NCBI GenBank assembly: GCA_016716265.1 | Contig: JADJWQ010000006.1 | Coordinates: forward strand, 3,499,501-3,563,500 | Length of the DNA: 64,000 nucleotides | Reading direction: 5' to 3' | DNA from: Planctomycetota bacterium | GTDB lineage: Bacteria; Planctomycetota; UBA1135; UBA2386 | Shown: positions 17,161 through 26,152 of the stretch, in pieces | Layout of the letters: the number at the start of each line of letters is the position of its first letter | How positions within the stretch are numbered: the stretch's first letter is position 1 | Made by a program: the position numbers and the translations under genes | The notes under the pieces: model-generated | Told to the model about the DNA's origin: nothing | The model's database searches: none | What the model saw: the letters and a program-made list of their open reading frames with translations, nothing else

Positions 17161-17166
17161 AGGTTA
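17161..17166 (-). promoter_or_regulatory. -10-like box TAACCT
   Basis: Minus-strand context CGTAACCTCC. Only 6 bp separate it from the ATG at 17154, which places the expected transcript start on or next to the start codon. Confidence 0.42.
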
Positions 17167-17356
17167 CGGCATGTCCGGGCCGGACGTACACGGCGCGTTG
17201 GATCGGCACGAGCCTCTCGCGCTCGTGGCGTGCGGCGAGGCGGAGCTGCTGGTCCGCCGCAGCGTCAGTTGCCGGAACGCGAGGTCCGCGCTGTCGGCGT
17301 CCGACGACGGGTCGCCACGCGGGTGCCTCGTCGACCTCGGACGCGTCAGGCGGCGA

Positions 17357-18612
17357 TCACGGGTTCGTGACGACCGGGTCGCTGCAGTTCAGACCGTCGA
17401 GCGGGCGGGCGATGGCGACCGTCCAATGGATCGGCTGGCCGAGCGACGTGGCGAAGTTCGGGAACGCGAAGACCGCGTCGCCGTGCGCATCGAGGACGCG
17501 GGTGAACAGCGGGAGCGACCAGGCCGCGGCGACGCTCGGACGATCGAGGCTGAAGTTGATCGCCGGGCCGACGACCGGGCTCAGCGTGTCACCATTGGAG
17601 ACCAGGGTGACGAACGACGGCAGCACCACGGCGAGGCGGCCGGCCAAGGCTGGGGCGCCGTCGTCCGTGGCCGACAGGTCGCGGTCCGCGGCCATCCCGT
17701 CGGTGTCGAAGAACAGCTTCCGGCTGACGCCGTCGTCGCGGAACGTACTGAGCTCGCCGGCGAATGCACCGATCGTGCCGTTGCTCTCCGACCGGTAGAG
17801 CATGGTGTCGCTGCCCGGCGAGTCGGGCACGCGCTGCTCGCCGTTGGTGCCGCCGGCGAACGGTCGACGCGGACGCCGTCGGTCCAGACGCGCGGGCCGA
17901 GCAACCGACCGTCGACGTGAAGCCCGTGTCGTCGTGCTCGGTCATGGTCGCGAGGTCGAGACGCACCTCCTCCGGCAGCGCGGGCTGCAGGAGGCCGCTC
18001 ACGACTGTGTCGCCCTCGTCGTGTGGGTCCTCGTCGTGTGGGTCCTCGTCGTGTTGGTCCTCGTCGTGATGGTCCTCGCCGGTCCCAGGGCCGTTCACGC
18101 CGACCGCGAACCGGTGGTCCGCCTCGAACGCGACGTGCACGACCGCGAGGGGCTGCGCACCGCTGCGATCGACGCCGATCGCCACGACCGGCTCGTCGCA
18201 GTCGGCGAACAGGTCGCCGGTCGACAGCGGCGCGTCGCAGCCGCCCGAGACCATCACGGTGTCCCAGGTGTGGCCCTGGTCGGAGCTCGCGACCAGGAAC
18301 ACACGGTCGTTGGCGTACGGGCTCCGACCTGCGCCGTCGCGATTCGTGGTGACGACGAGCGCGACGCTGTGCCCGCCCGCCGCGACCTCGATCTCGCCGG
18401 TGTCGACGGCGTCACCGGTGTCGCCCGCATCCTGCTCGCACCCGACGGCATCGACGACGCGGTGGGTGGGATCGACGCCGCGCGATGGAGCGCCGGGCCG
18501 GAGCACGGTCGGGTGGCGCGATGGGGGCCGCTGCCCTGGGCGGCGACGGCGCCCGCCGGCGGCAGGGCGAGCGGGAGGGTGATCGGGTGGTTCAGGTCGG
18601 ATCCCGGAAGCG
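17357..18612 (-). pseudogene. frameshifted exported sialidase/BNR-like protein
   Basis: Three reading frames in succession carry protein-like sequence. An export-type leader (ITLPLALPPAGAVAAQG) sits near 18590-18540. One frame then reads NDRVFLVASSDQGHTWDTV (a BNR/Asp-box-like S-D-Q-G-H-T-W), DEPVVAIGVDRSGAQPLAVV and an HDEDP repeat down to about 17930. A second frame gives DGRLLGPRVWTDGVRVDR at about 17930-17862. A third frame gives FAGGTNGEQRVPDSPGSDTM and on to the stop. At least two single-base indels are needed. Either a decayed gene or sequencing error; boundaries are approximate. Confidence 0.55.
18016..18075. repeat. four tandem 15-bp units (HDEDP-type repeat)
   Basis: Units tcgtcgtgtgggtcc twice, then single-base variants. 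In the minus-strand frame they encode an acidic His-rich run of HDED-P/Q/H units, which could bind divalent metal. The host gene is frameshifted downstream of this repeat. Confidence 0.88.
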
Positions 18613-18928
18613 GTGTCCGCCCGCGCGAGGAGCATGCAGAGCGGCCCGAGACGCGAGCCGAACGGTCTGCAGGCAGGATCGAGCCGAGGTGGAGTCGTCG
18701 CGTTCGGCTCGCCGGTGGTGCGACGCCGCGCGCGCTGTCCCGCGGATCGACGCAAGCGCTTGGAAGGGCGCGCTCTCCGGGCGCCGCGCGGCGCGACTGC
18801 TCCGCCGCCCGCGCCGCAGCCGATAGATCGGGAGGTGGCGTTCCCCGCCGGATGACCGCTCGGGCCGGTGGGACGCACCGCGCGAGGCGCGTCCCGTGAC
18901 GCGGATGAAGATTCCACGCGGCATCGGC
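18613..18928. other. intergenic stretch without a supportable gene
   Basis: Open frames here are Arg/Ala-rich and show no recognisable motif, signal peptide or ribosome binding site. It separates the decayed minus-strand gene from the glycosyltransferase promoter. Confidence 0.5.
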
Positions 18929-18934
18929 TATCCT
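18929..18934 (+). promoter_or_regulatory. -10-like box TATCCT
   Basis: Context GGCTATCCTGCC, 59 bp before the glycosyltransferase start. A 60-base leader with inverted repeats would follow. Confidence 0.45.
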
Positions 18935-18964
18935 GCCGCTGTGGCCCGGGATCCCCGGGGAACG

Positions 18965-18984
18965 ACACCCGGAGTCCGGGGTGT
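18965..18984 (+). promoter_or_regulatory. inverted repeat in glycosyltransferase leader
   Basis: ACACCCGG and CCGGGGTGT can pair around AGT with one bulged G; a near-palindrome CCCGGGATCCCCGGG lies just before it. The hairpin ends 9 bp before the ATG and could mask ribosome binding or act as an operator. No T-run follows, so it is not a typical terminator. Confidence 0.35.
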
Positions 18985-18993
18985 GAGCAGGGA

Positions 18994-20253
18994 ATGCCGT
19001 CGAGAGACCGACCCATCCGGGTGCTGACCTTCTCGACCCTCTATCCCAACGCGGCGATGGAGGGCCACGGCGTGTTCGTCGAGAACCGTGCCCGGCACCT
19101 CGCGCGCGAGCCCGGCGTCGAGATGCGGGTGGTCGCGCCGGTGCCCTGGTTCCCGTTCCGCAGCGAGATGTTCGGCCGCTACGCCGCCGGCGCCCGGGCC
19201 CCCCGCGAGGAGCTGCGCGGCTCGGTGACGGTCACGCACCCGCGCTACGCCCACCTTCCGCACATGGGCGCCTGGCTAGCACCCTGGGCGATCTACCAGG
19301 CCGCGCGGCGCCACATCGCGCGCCTGATGCGCCACGGCTACGACTTCGACGTGCTCGACGCGCACTACGTGCACCCCGACGGCGCCGCCGGCGCGATGCT
19401 GGCGGACGCGTTCGACAAGCCACTGGTGATCACCGCGCGCGGCTCCGACGTCACGCAGCTCCCGGACTTCCGACTGCGCCGCCGGCTGATCGAGCGGGCG
19501 CTGACGCGCGCCGACCAGCTCGTCGCGGTGTGCAAGGCGCTGGTGCCCTTCATGCAGCAGCTCGGCGCGCCGCTCGACCGCGTGACCGTGCTGCGCAACG
19601 GCGTCGACCTGGACATGTTCCGGCCGCCGATGGACCGCGGGGCGCTGCGCCGCGAGCTGCACCTGACGCGGCTGACGCTGCTGTCGGTAGGGCACCTCGT
19701 GGCGCGCAAGGGTCACGATCTGGCGATCCGCACGCTGCTCGAGCTGCCGGACAGCGACCTGCTGATCGTCGGCGACGGCATCGAGCGGCACCGACTCGAG
19801 CTGCTCACGCAGGAGCTCGGCCTCGCCGACCGCGTCCGCTTCCTGGGCGCGCGACCGCACGCGGAGCTCGGCCGCTACTACGGTGCCGCCGACGCGCTGC
19901 TGCTCGCGTCGAGCCGCGAGGGCTGGGCCAACGTGCTGCTCGAGGCGATGGCCTGCGGCACGCCCGCGGTCGCGACGCACGTCGGCGGCTCGCCGGAGGT
20001 CGTGTCGAGTTCGGAGGCCGGCGAGCTCGCCCTCGCGCGCGACCCGAAGGAGCTGGCGGCCGCCGTGCACCGACTGCTGGCGCGCGGCATCGACCGGGCC
20101 GCGACGCGCCGCCACGCGGAGCGCCACTCGTGGAACGAGACCTCGCGCGGTCAGATCGAGGTGTTTCGCCGCGCGATCGCTCTGCACGCCGCTCGCAGGC
20201 AGTCGGGCGATTCCGCCGAGCCGCCGCGGAGCGCGCTCGGCCGCTCGGGCTGA
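18994..20253 (+). CDS. glycosyltransferase family 4
   Basis: 419 residues. N-terminal Rossmann half: IRVLTFSTLYPNAAMEGHGVFVENRARHLA, then HYVHPDGAAGAMLA and ITARGSDVTQLP. C-terminal half: VTVLRNGVDLDMFRP, LLSVGHLVARKGHDLAI, LLIVGDGIERHRLE, VRFLGARPHAELGRYY and the EX7E motif EGWANVLLEAMACGTP. All GT4 hallmarks are present. It should transfer a sugar from a nucleotide donor to a glycan or lipid acceptor on the cytoplasmic side. Upstream start candidates were rejected because homology begins at RPIRVLTFST; AGCAGGGA precedes this ATG. Confidence 0.9.
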   Translation: MPSRDRPIRVLTFSTLYPNAAMEGHGVFVENRARHLAREPGVEMRVVAPVPWFPFRSEMFGRYAAGARAPREELRGSVTVTHPRYAHLPHMGAWLAPWAIYQAARRHIARLMRHGYDFDVLDAHYVHPDGAAGAMLADAFDKPLVITARGSDVTQLPDFRLRRRLIERALTRADQLVAVCKALVPFMQQLGAPLDRVTVLRNGVDLDMFRPPMDRGALRRELHLTRLTLLSVGHLVARKGHDLAIRTLLELPDSDLLIVGDGIERHRLELLTQELGLADRVRFLGARPHAELGRYYGAADALLLASSREGWANVLLEAMACGTPAVATHVGGSPEVVSSSEAGELALARDPKELAAAVHRLLARGIDRAATRRHAERHSWNETSRGQIEVFRRAIALHAARRQSGDSAEPPRSALGRSG

Positions 20254-20397
20254 CCACGGGCCGCCGCCTCGAATCGGCACCTCGGATCCGCGCCTGGAAT
20301 CAGGGTGGATCGGGCGTCGACCTGGAGCGCTGAATCGCGCACGCTGGCGCGCCGCCGAAGTCAGTCCGGTCGCACCATCCCCGACGCCCCACCACGC

Positions 20398-20829
20398 ATG
20401 CCCCGCCCCGCCCGGATCCTCGCCGCTGGAGGCCTGCTCTGGCAGGACGCCGACCGCCGCACGATCTGCCTCGTACACCGCCCGCGCTACGACGACTGGT
20501 GCCTGCCGAAGGGCCGACTGGACCCGAACGAGCGCTTCGTCGAGGCGGCGCTGCGCGAGGCCCTCGAGGAGACCGGCCACCGGGCGAGCCTCGACACCTT
20601 CGCCGGCGAGCTGTTCTACATGGTCGGGGATGCCCCCAAGAGCGTGCTGTACTGGAACCTGCTCGCGCTCGACACCGCGCCGGCGCGGGAGCCGGACGCT
20701 GACGAGGTCGACGAGGTCGCGTGGCTCGACGTCGATGCGGCGCTCGCGCGGCTGACCTACGACAGCGAGCGGCGCCTGCTCGCCGACAACGCGAACCAGC
20801 CGCCGGCGCCGGGAAGCCGCACGCCATGA
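20398..20829 (+). CDS. Nudix hydrolase
   Basis: 143 residues. Nudix box from GRLDPNERF to REALEETGH (GX5EX7REUXEEXGU), preceded by RYDDWCLPKG. AGGLLWQD at the N-terminus and EVDEVAWLDVDAA near the end are typical of MutT/diadenosine-polyphosphate-type members (xWLPKG...). It would hydrolyse a nucleoside diphosphate linked to another moiety. Its TGA overlaps the ATG of hslO (ATGA), so the two are translationally coupled and may share a stress role. Confidence 0.88.
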   Translation: MPRPARILAAGGLLWQDADRRTICLVHRPRYDDWCLPKGRLDPNERFVEAALREALEETGHRASLDTFAGELFYMVGDAPKSVLYWNLLALDTAPAREPDADEVDEVAWLDVDAALARLTYDSERRLLADNANQPPAPGSRTP

Positions 20830-21695
20830 CGACCAACCACGACCGGGTGCTGCGCGCGATGTCCGACGACGGCGCGTTCCGCGTCATGACGCTGCGCGCG
20901 ACGGACACCATCCGCGGCATCGTCGGCGCGCAATCGGCGGTCGGTGAGGTCGCCGGTCAGCTCGGCGAGCTGATCGCGGGCGCCGTGCTGGTGCGCGAGA
21001 CGATGGCGCCCGGCCATCGCGTGCAGGCGCTGGTCATCGACCCCGACCACGGCCAGCTCGTCGCCGACGCCTGGCCCGAGGGTGGCACGCGCGGGCTCGT
21101 CCAGCTGGCCGACCGGGGCCGCGGCATCGCGCTCGGCGGTGCGACCCACCTGCAGGTCGTGCGGATCGTCCACGGCGGCAGGCAGCATCAGGGCGTCGTC
21201 GAGACGACCGCGGCCGGCGGGATCTCCGACGCGCTGATGCTCTACTTCCAGCAATCCGAGCAGACCGTAACGATGACGCAGGTCGCGTGCGTGCGCGACG
21301 GCGAGCACGTCGTCGCCGCCGGCGGCTTCGTGATCCAGCTGCTGCCCGAGCTGACCGAGCCGCCACTCGCGGCCATGACGCGCCGGCTCGAGCAGTTCGG
21401 CGCGCTGGGGCCGCGGCTCGCCGCGCACGACGCCGACCCCGATCGCCTGCTGCACGACCTGCTCGAGGGCATGCCGTTCACCTTCCTCGCGGACGATCCC
21501 GTACGGTTCGCGTGCCCGTGCGACGAGTCGCGCGTGCTCGCCGCGATGATCACGCTCGGTCGCGACGAGCTCCGCGAGCTCATTGCGAAGGGCGAGACGC
21601 TCGGCGTCGATTGCGACTACTGCGCGCGCCACTACGCGATCGGCCCGGACCGGCTCCGCACGGTCCTCGCCCGGATGGACTCGAATGGCGGCTGA
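20826..21695 (+). CDS. hslO: redox-regulated chaperone Hsp33
   Basis: 289 residues. N-terminal domain with VLRAMSDDGAFRVMTLRATDTI and GTR-type segment; C-terminal redox switch with four cysteines, FACPCDESRV and VDCDYCARHY (C-X-C and C-X2-C), which bind zinc when reduced. Oxidation of these thiols activates the holdase to protect unfolded proteins in the cytoplasm. Full family length. Start overlaps the Nudix stop, and its end overlaps the next gene by 11 bp, so the three genes form an operon. Confidence 0.93.
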   Translation: MTTNHDRVLRAMSDDGAFRVMTLRATDTIRGIVGAQSAVGEVAGQLGELIAGAVLVRETMAPGHRVQALVIDPDHGQLVADAWPEGGTRGLVQLADRGRGIALGGATHLQVVRIVHGGRQHQGVVETTAAGGISDALMLYFQQSEQTVTMTQVACVRDGEHVVAAGGFVIQLLPELTEPPLAAMTRRLEQFGALGPRLAAHDADPDRLLHDLLEGMPFTFLADDPVRFACPCDESRVLAAMITLGRDELRELIAKGETLGVDCDYCARHYAIGPDRLRTVLARMDSNGG

Positions 21696-23040
21696 ACCCG
21701 GAGCGCGCCGATCGATCGGCGCCGCAGCACTGCTGCTGCTCGCCGCCGGACTCGCGGCGCAGGGCCCGGGCACCGAGCCCGCCGAGCTCGCTCCGCTGCG
21801 CGCTCAGCTCGCGGCCGCGCCCGCCGACCGCGACGCGGCGGCGGCGCTGCTCGACCGGATCGAGGCGCTCGGTGCGCGCGCGTCCGGGCTGGTGCCCGAT
21901 CTGCTCCATTGGCAATCGCTGCGCGTCCCGCCGCCGGTGCCCGGGCCCGACGACGACGCGCGCGCGGGCCTGCGTCGCGTGCTGGCCATCGCGATCGCGC
22001 TGACCCCGGCGGAGCCGGACGCGCGCCTCCGCACGGCGCTCGGCGTCGCGCGGCTCGCCGACGGCGACGACCGGCACGACCCCGAGGCGATCGGCAGCGC
22101 GCTCGTCGCGCTCGGCCAGGACGCGGCACTCGACGCGATCGACCGCCTCGAGTTGGGTGGTGCCACGCTCGTTCCGGTGTCGAAGCGCTGGCCGGAGGCG
22201 GTGTGGTCGCGCTACCTCGACACCGATGGCCGGCCGCGGATCGCCTTCTTCCGCGCGATGCGGGACGGCGGTGTGCCGCCGCGGACGTGGGCGCCGGACG
22301 TGTGCCGCTGGCTCTTCTGCGACGATCGACGCATCGTCCTCGCGGCGGGCCGTGCGCTCGGCGGAACGGCCGAGGCGACCGGCATCGACGCGGCCGTGCG
22401 GCAGCTCGTCGACGCGGCGGACGCCTGCGAGACCGCGGCGGAGCGCCTGCGGCTCCTGCAGCGACTGCGTGCGCTCCGCCACCTCGGCCCGGCCGGGGCG
22501 GCGGCTGCACCGCGGCTCGCCGCGCTGATCCGTGCTGTGCCCGCTCTGCACACAGACGCCGAGCTGGCGGAGGCACTCGCGTCGCTCGGCGACGCCGGCC
22601 TCGAGGCGTTCGGCGCCGAGCGCCTCGGCGAGGTGCTCGACGACGCCGCCCAGGGTGCGGCGCTGATCGCCGCGATCCGCTCGCCGCTCGAGCAGGGCTC
22701 GCGGCCGGCGGGTCGCGTGGCGCTGCGGCTCGGGCTGACATCGCCGCTCGTCGAGGAGACGCTGCGCAATCATGCCGGCCTGGAGGACGTGGACACCCAC
22801 TCCTGGGCATTGCTCGCCCTCGCACGCTTCGAGCACCTCGACGCCGCGACGGAAGCGGCACTGCTGCGCGTGCGGACCGCGCTGTCCGCTCGCGCCCGGG
22901 CCGCGTGGTGCCGCTGTCTCGGCCGTTGCAGCGGAGCGGCGTCGCTGACGCGATTGCGCGAGGTCGCCACCGACGCGAGCGCGCCGTCTTCGGTCCGCGA
23001 TGCAGCGGTCGAGGCGCTCGCCGCGCGCGGCGCGCGCTGA
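21685..23040 (+). CDS. exported HEAT-like repeat protein
   Basis: 451 residues. Leader MAAEPGARRSIGAAALLLLAAGLAAQ suggests export. The rest is Ala/Leu/Arg-rich helical sequence with HEAT-like units, for example TWAPDVCRWLFCDDRRIVLAAGRALGG, RLLQRLRALRHLGPAGAAAAPRL and SSVRDAAVEALAARG. No enzymatic motif. Such repeats usually bind proteins. It overlaps hslO by 11 bp in another frame; the leader fixes the start. Function unknown. Confidence 0.72.
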   Translation: MAAEPGARRSIGAAALLLLAAGLAAQGPGTEPAELAPLRAQLAAAPADRDAAAALLDRIEALGARASGLVPDLLHWQSLRVPPPVPGPDDDARAGLRRVLAIAIALTPAEPDARLRTALGVARLADGDDRHDPEAIGSALVALGQDAALDAIDRLELGGATLVPVSKRWPEAVWSRYLDTDGRPRIAFFRAMRDGGVPPRTWAPDVCRWLFCDDRRIVLAAGRALGGTAEATGIDAAVRQLVDAADACETAAERLRLLQRLRALRHLGPAGAAAAPRLAALIRAVPALHTDAELAEALASLGDAGLEAFGAERLGEVLDDAAQGAALIAAIRSPLEQGSRPAGRVALRLGLTSPLVEETLRNHAGLEDVDTHSWALLALARFEHLDAATEAALLRVRTALSARARAAWCRCLGRCSGAASLTRLREVATDASAPSSVRDAAVEALAARGAR

Positions 23041-23054
23041 CCGCGCAGCCGGCG

Positions 23055-23930
23055 TCAGCGGCCGAGCTTGCCGCTCAGCTCCGGGTCGTTGGGGAACTGC
23101 GCGAGCCCGCGCTCCCACGCGCTGCGCGCCTCGGCCTCCTTGCCCTGCTGCATGTAGAGGTTGCCGAGCATGATCCAGGTCGCCCGGAACTCCGGGCGCG
23201 GCTGCGAGCCCTCCTGCTGGCGCGCGAGGATCTCGAAGTGCTCGATCGCCTCGGGCTTCTTGCCGAGGTAGTCGGGCCAGAACGTCAATCCGGTCGCCTT
23301 GCTGAAGCGCGCCCGCCAATGCGTCGGGTCGAGCTCCAATGCGCGGGAGTAGGCATCGTCGGCCTTGCGGCCGTACAGCGACTGCGTCAGCATGTCGCCG
23401 GCACCGATGATCGCCTGTACGTACGCATCGCCGACGTCGGCACGCGCGTCGGCCGATCGCGGGTCGGCATCGGCGCGGCGCTCGAACGCCGCGATCAGCT
23501 CCTCGACCTTGCCCGCCTCGCGCGCGCGGGCCCAGATCGCGATCGCGGCCTCGCCGCCGTTGACGCCGACCTCGAGCAGCTCGACGACCGCGCGATCGAT
23601 CTCGAACGGTGCCGCGCCGACCGCCTCGGCGACTCCGAGCTCGTCGCCACGCCGCGCGACGGCCTCGGCGACCCAGCGCTCGACGTCGGCGCGGGTCGGG
23701 ACGTCGGCCGCCGACCGCGCGGCGACCGGCGCGTCGCGCGCGGCGAGCTCGCGCTCGAGCCCGGCGAGGCGCTCGGTCAGCTCGCCGAGCTGACGCTCCA
23801 GTGCAATCGAGTTCGTCGCGGGGTCCGGTGCGGCGGGCGCCGGCGTCGACGGTGCGAAGCTCAGCGCGGCGACGACCGCGACCGCGCTGGCACAGAGGGT
23901 GGAGACGACGAGGTTCGTGCTGTTCGACAT
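23055..23930 (-). CDS. membrane-anchored TPR protein
   Basis: 291 residues. One hydrophobic N-terminal segment (LVVSTLCASAVAVVAALSFA) anchors or exports it. A coiled coil follows (ALERQLGELTERLAGLERELA). Residues 140-290 hold TPR units, for example KADDAYSRALELDPTHWRARF, ATWIMLGNLYMQQGKEAEA and AWERGLAQFPNDPEL. Likely a scaffold in the periplasm. Convergent with the HEAT-like gene, whose stop lies 14 bp away. No partner is identified. Confidence 0.78.
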   Translation of the reverse strand: MSNSTNLVVSTLCASAVAVVAALSFAPSTPAPAAPDPATNSIALERQLGELTERLAGLERELAARDAPVAARSAADVPTRADVERWVAEAVARRGDELGVAEAVGAAPFEIDRAVVELLEVGVNGGEAAIAIWARAREAGKVEELIAAFERRADADPRSADARADVGDAYVQAIIGAGDMLTQSLYGRKADDAYSRALELDPTHWRARFSKATGLTFWPDYLGKKPEAIEHFEILARQQEGSQPRPEFRATWIMLGNLYMQQGKEAEARSAWERGLAQFPNDPELSGKLGR

Positions 23931-24013
23931 GGCGAGCGGCTCCGGTCCGAACGAGTCGGGCCGCTCGCTACGCGAGCGCGGCCGAGGTATTCAGCCGCGC
24001 GCCGGCGTCGGCG

Positions 24014-25999
24014 TCAGTCGAACAGGTACTGCGTCACCGTGTTGCTGTGGGCCCACACGGTCGCGGTGCTGTCCCAGCCGACGGCCTGGAAGGACAGCGA
24101 GACGCACGGCAGCACCGGCACCGGCGGCAGCGCCAGCGCGAACCCCCCGCCGCCCGCCGCCGAGGTGGGCACGATCGCGAGGAAGCTCGGCGCGAGCAGG
24201 CAGAGCTGGCCGCCCGGCACCACCGGGCCGACGCCGACCCCGGGGCCGAACAGGAACACGATGCCGCCGGGCGGCAGCGGCGCGCCCGACGCGGTCCAGG
24301 TGACGAGCGAGCCCATCATGAGCGGCGACACGTTGAGGAACATGCCGCCGGGGCTGCGCGCGCAAGTCTCGTACTCGAGGATCATCGAGTCGACGGCGGT
24401 GTCGTCGCCGAGCACGACGTCGAGCCGGCCGGTCGCCGACATCTTCGCGAGCAGGCTGGTGCCGCCCGGCAGCGCGCCGAGGTCGAGCGAGAAGCCGCCG
24501 AACGAGCCCGCGGTCCACGGCGTGCCGGTCAGCGTCGCGATCCTGCGCGTCCAGACCATCTGGCCGTTGACCGCGTCGAAGCCGAGCGAGATGCGATCGT
24601 CGGGCGACGTCGCGCAATCCGCGCGCAGTCGCATCGTCAGGCGCGCCGTCTTCACGCCGGCCGGGATGCCGCCGAAGGTGTGCAGCAGCGGCCGGCCGCA
24701 GCCGACCGGGCCATCGAAGTGACGGCGCGCGCCAGGGCCGAACCACGCGAGCAGATCGGCCGCGGGGCACGAGTCCTCGGGACCGATCGGCGGGGTCGCG
24801 AGATTGAAGCCGTCGGAGATCCCCGCGATGAAGCGGTGCTGGCAGCAGGTCGGCCCGAAGTTGTTGACCAAGATGCCGACGACGTTGCCGGCACCATTGG
24901 CGGTGGCGACATCGCGCTGGCCAGAGCCGTCGAGGTCCGCGATCACCAGATCGCCGGGGCCGCCCGGTAGCGGAGTCAGCGCGGGGCCGATGAAGACCCC
25001 GGTGCCAGGGCCCTGGTTCCAGAAGAACGCGACGTGGCTCGAGCCGTTGCACGACACCGCGAGGTCGACGTCGCCGTCGCAATCGAGGTCGTGGGCGTCG
25101 ATCTCGGTGGCCGGGCCGACGATCAGGCCCGGCGCGAGCGGATACAGGGTGGTCGTCAGCACGATCGAGGTCGGCGTGATCGACGGCGGGTTGTTGATCA
25201 GCACGTCGACCGTGCTGAACGCCGCGTTCGAGGTCGCGACGTCGTTGTAGCCGTCGTCGTTCAGGTCGGCGATGCAGACGCCGAACGGGCGGAAGTCGAC
25301 GCCGAACAGCAGCGGCGGCGCGAACGTCGGCACCAGACCGGTCGTCGTGTTCAGCAGGACCGCCACGAACGCGGTGCCCGCGCTGCCGGTGACCGCGAGG
25401 TCGGCGCGGCCGTCGGCATTGAGGTCACCCGCCGCGATCGCGTGCGGCGCGATCGGCAGCCCGAACACCCCGGTCACCGCGAACACGCCGGCGCCATTGT
25501 TGCCGAGCACGTAGACGGCCGACGGGTTCTGGCACAGCACCGCGAGGTCGCGGTCGCCGTCGCTGTCGTAGTCGAAGGCGACCACCTCGAGCGGTGTCGG
25601 CCCCACCGGCACGAGCTGCGGCGGTCCGAACAGCGGGAACGCGCCGGCCGCGAGGTGGATCGACACCAGCGCGGGGACCTGCAGCACGACCGCGAGGTCG
25701 CGGCGGCCGCTGCCATCGAGGTCGGCGACGGCCAGCTCGACCGGCGCCGAGCCGGCCGGGTAGGCGAGCAGCGGCAGGTTCGCGAACACCGCAGCACCGG
25801 TGTTGACCTGGCAGCACACCTGATCGGCGCCCGCGTGCGCGGTCGCGAGGTCGGTGTCGCCGTCGGAGTCGAGGTCGCCGGCGGCGACCGCCGAGGGCAC
25901 CGGACAGCTCGGGTAGAGGGTGGCCGAGAACGAAGTCTGGGCCGACAGCCACGGCGCCGCGCAGGCGGCGACGAGCAACAGCGGGAATGGGGATCGCAT
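24014..25999 (-). CDS. exported FG-GAP/VCBS repeat protein with shared C-terminal beta module
   Basis: 661 residues. Signal peptide MRSPFPLLLVAACAAPWLSAQ. Residues 30-360 carry about seven FG-GAP/VCBS repeats with calcium-binding loops: DLDSDGDTDLATAHAG, DYDSDGDRDLAVL, DLNADGRADLAVTG, DLNDDGYNDVATSN, DLDCDGDVDLAVS and DLDGSGQRDVATANG. These build an integrin-like beta-propeller. A Cys-containing middle domain follows (PTCCQHRF, CPAADLLAWFGPG). The end reads FALALPPVPVLPCVSLSFQAVGW and SNTVTQYLFD, the module shared with other exported proteins here. Probably a surface adhesion protein. Confidence 0.85.
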   Translation of the reverse strand: MRSPFPLLLVAACAAPWLSAQTSFSATLYPSCPVPSAVAAGDLDSDGDTDLATAHAGADQVCCQVNTGAAVFANLPLLAYPAGSAPVELAVADLDGSGRRDLAVVLQVPALVSIHLAAGAFPLFGPPQLVPVGPTPLEVVAFDYDSDGDRDLAVLCQNPSAVYVLGNNGAGVFAVTGVFGLPIAPHAIAAGDLNADGRADLAVTGSAGTAFVAVLLNTTTGLVPTFAPPLLFGVDFRPFGVCIADLNDDGYNDVATSNAAFSTVDVLINNPPSITPTSIVLTTTLYPLAPGLIVGPATEIDAHDLDCDGDVDLAVSCNGSSHVAFFWNQGPGTGVFIGPALTPLPGGPGDLVIADLDGSGQRDVATANGAGNVVGILVNNFGPTCCQHRFIAGISDGFNLATPPIGPEDSCPAADLLAWFGPGARRHFDGPVGCGRPLLHTFGGIPAGVKTARLTMRLRADCATSPDDRISLGFDAVNGQMVWTRRIATLTGTPWTAGSFGGFSLDLGALPGGTSLLAKMSATGRLDVVLGDDTAVDSMILEYETCARSPGGMFLNVSPLMMGSLVTWTASGAPLPPGGIVFLFGPGVGVGPVVPGGQLCLLAPSFLAIVPTSAAGGGGFALALPPVPVLPCVSLSFQAVGWDSTATVWAHSNTVTQYLFD

Positions 26000-26152
26000 G
26001 GACGGATCGAGAATGGGGTCGTGGCGGCGGAGCGGGGGCCGGCCGACGGGGACTCGCCGGCGACCCGGGGTTTGTCGGCAGCCTGGCCGATCGCCGGGTG
26101 TCTCCCGAGGATGCCCGAGAACCCGTGCAGTCGCCCGGGCGATCCTCCCCGG

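Noticed and set aside
18592..18924. Minus-strand frame beginning MPRGIFIRVTGR
   Set aside because: Arg/Ser/Ala-rich shadow with no homology feel; it overlaps the promoter and leader of the glycosyltransferase.
18965..18984. Intrinsic terminator
   Set aside because: The hairpin is GC-rich but has no following T-run and lies between a promoter box and a start codon.
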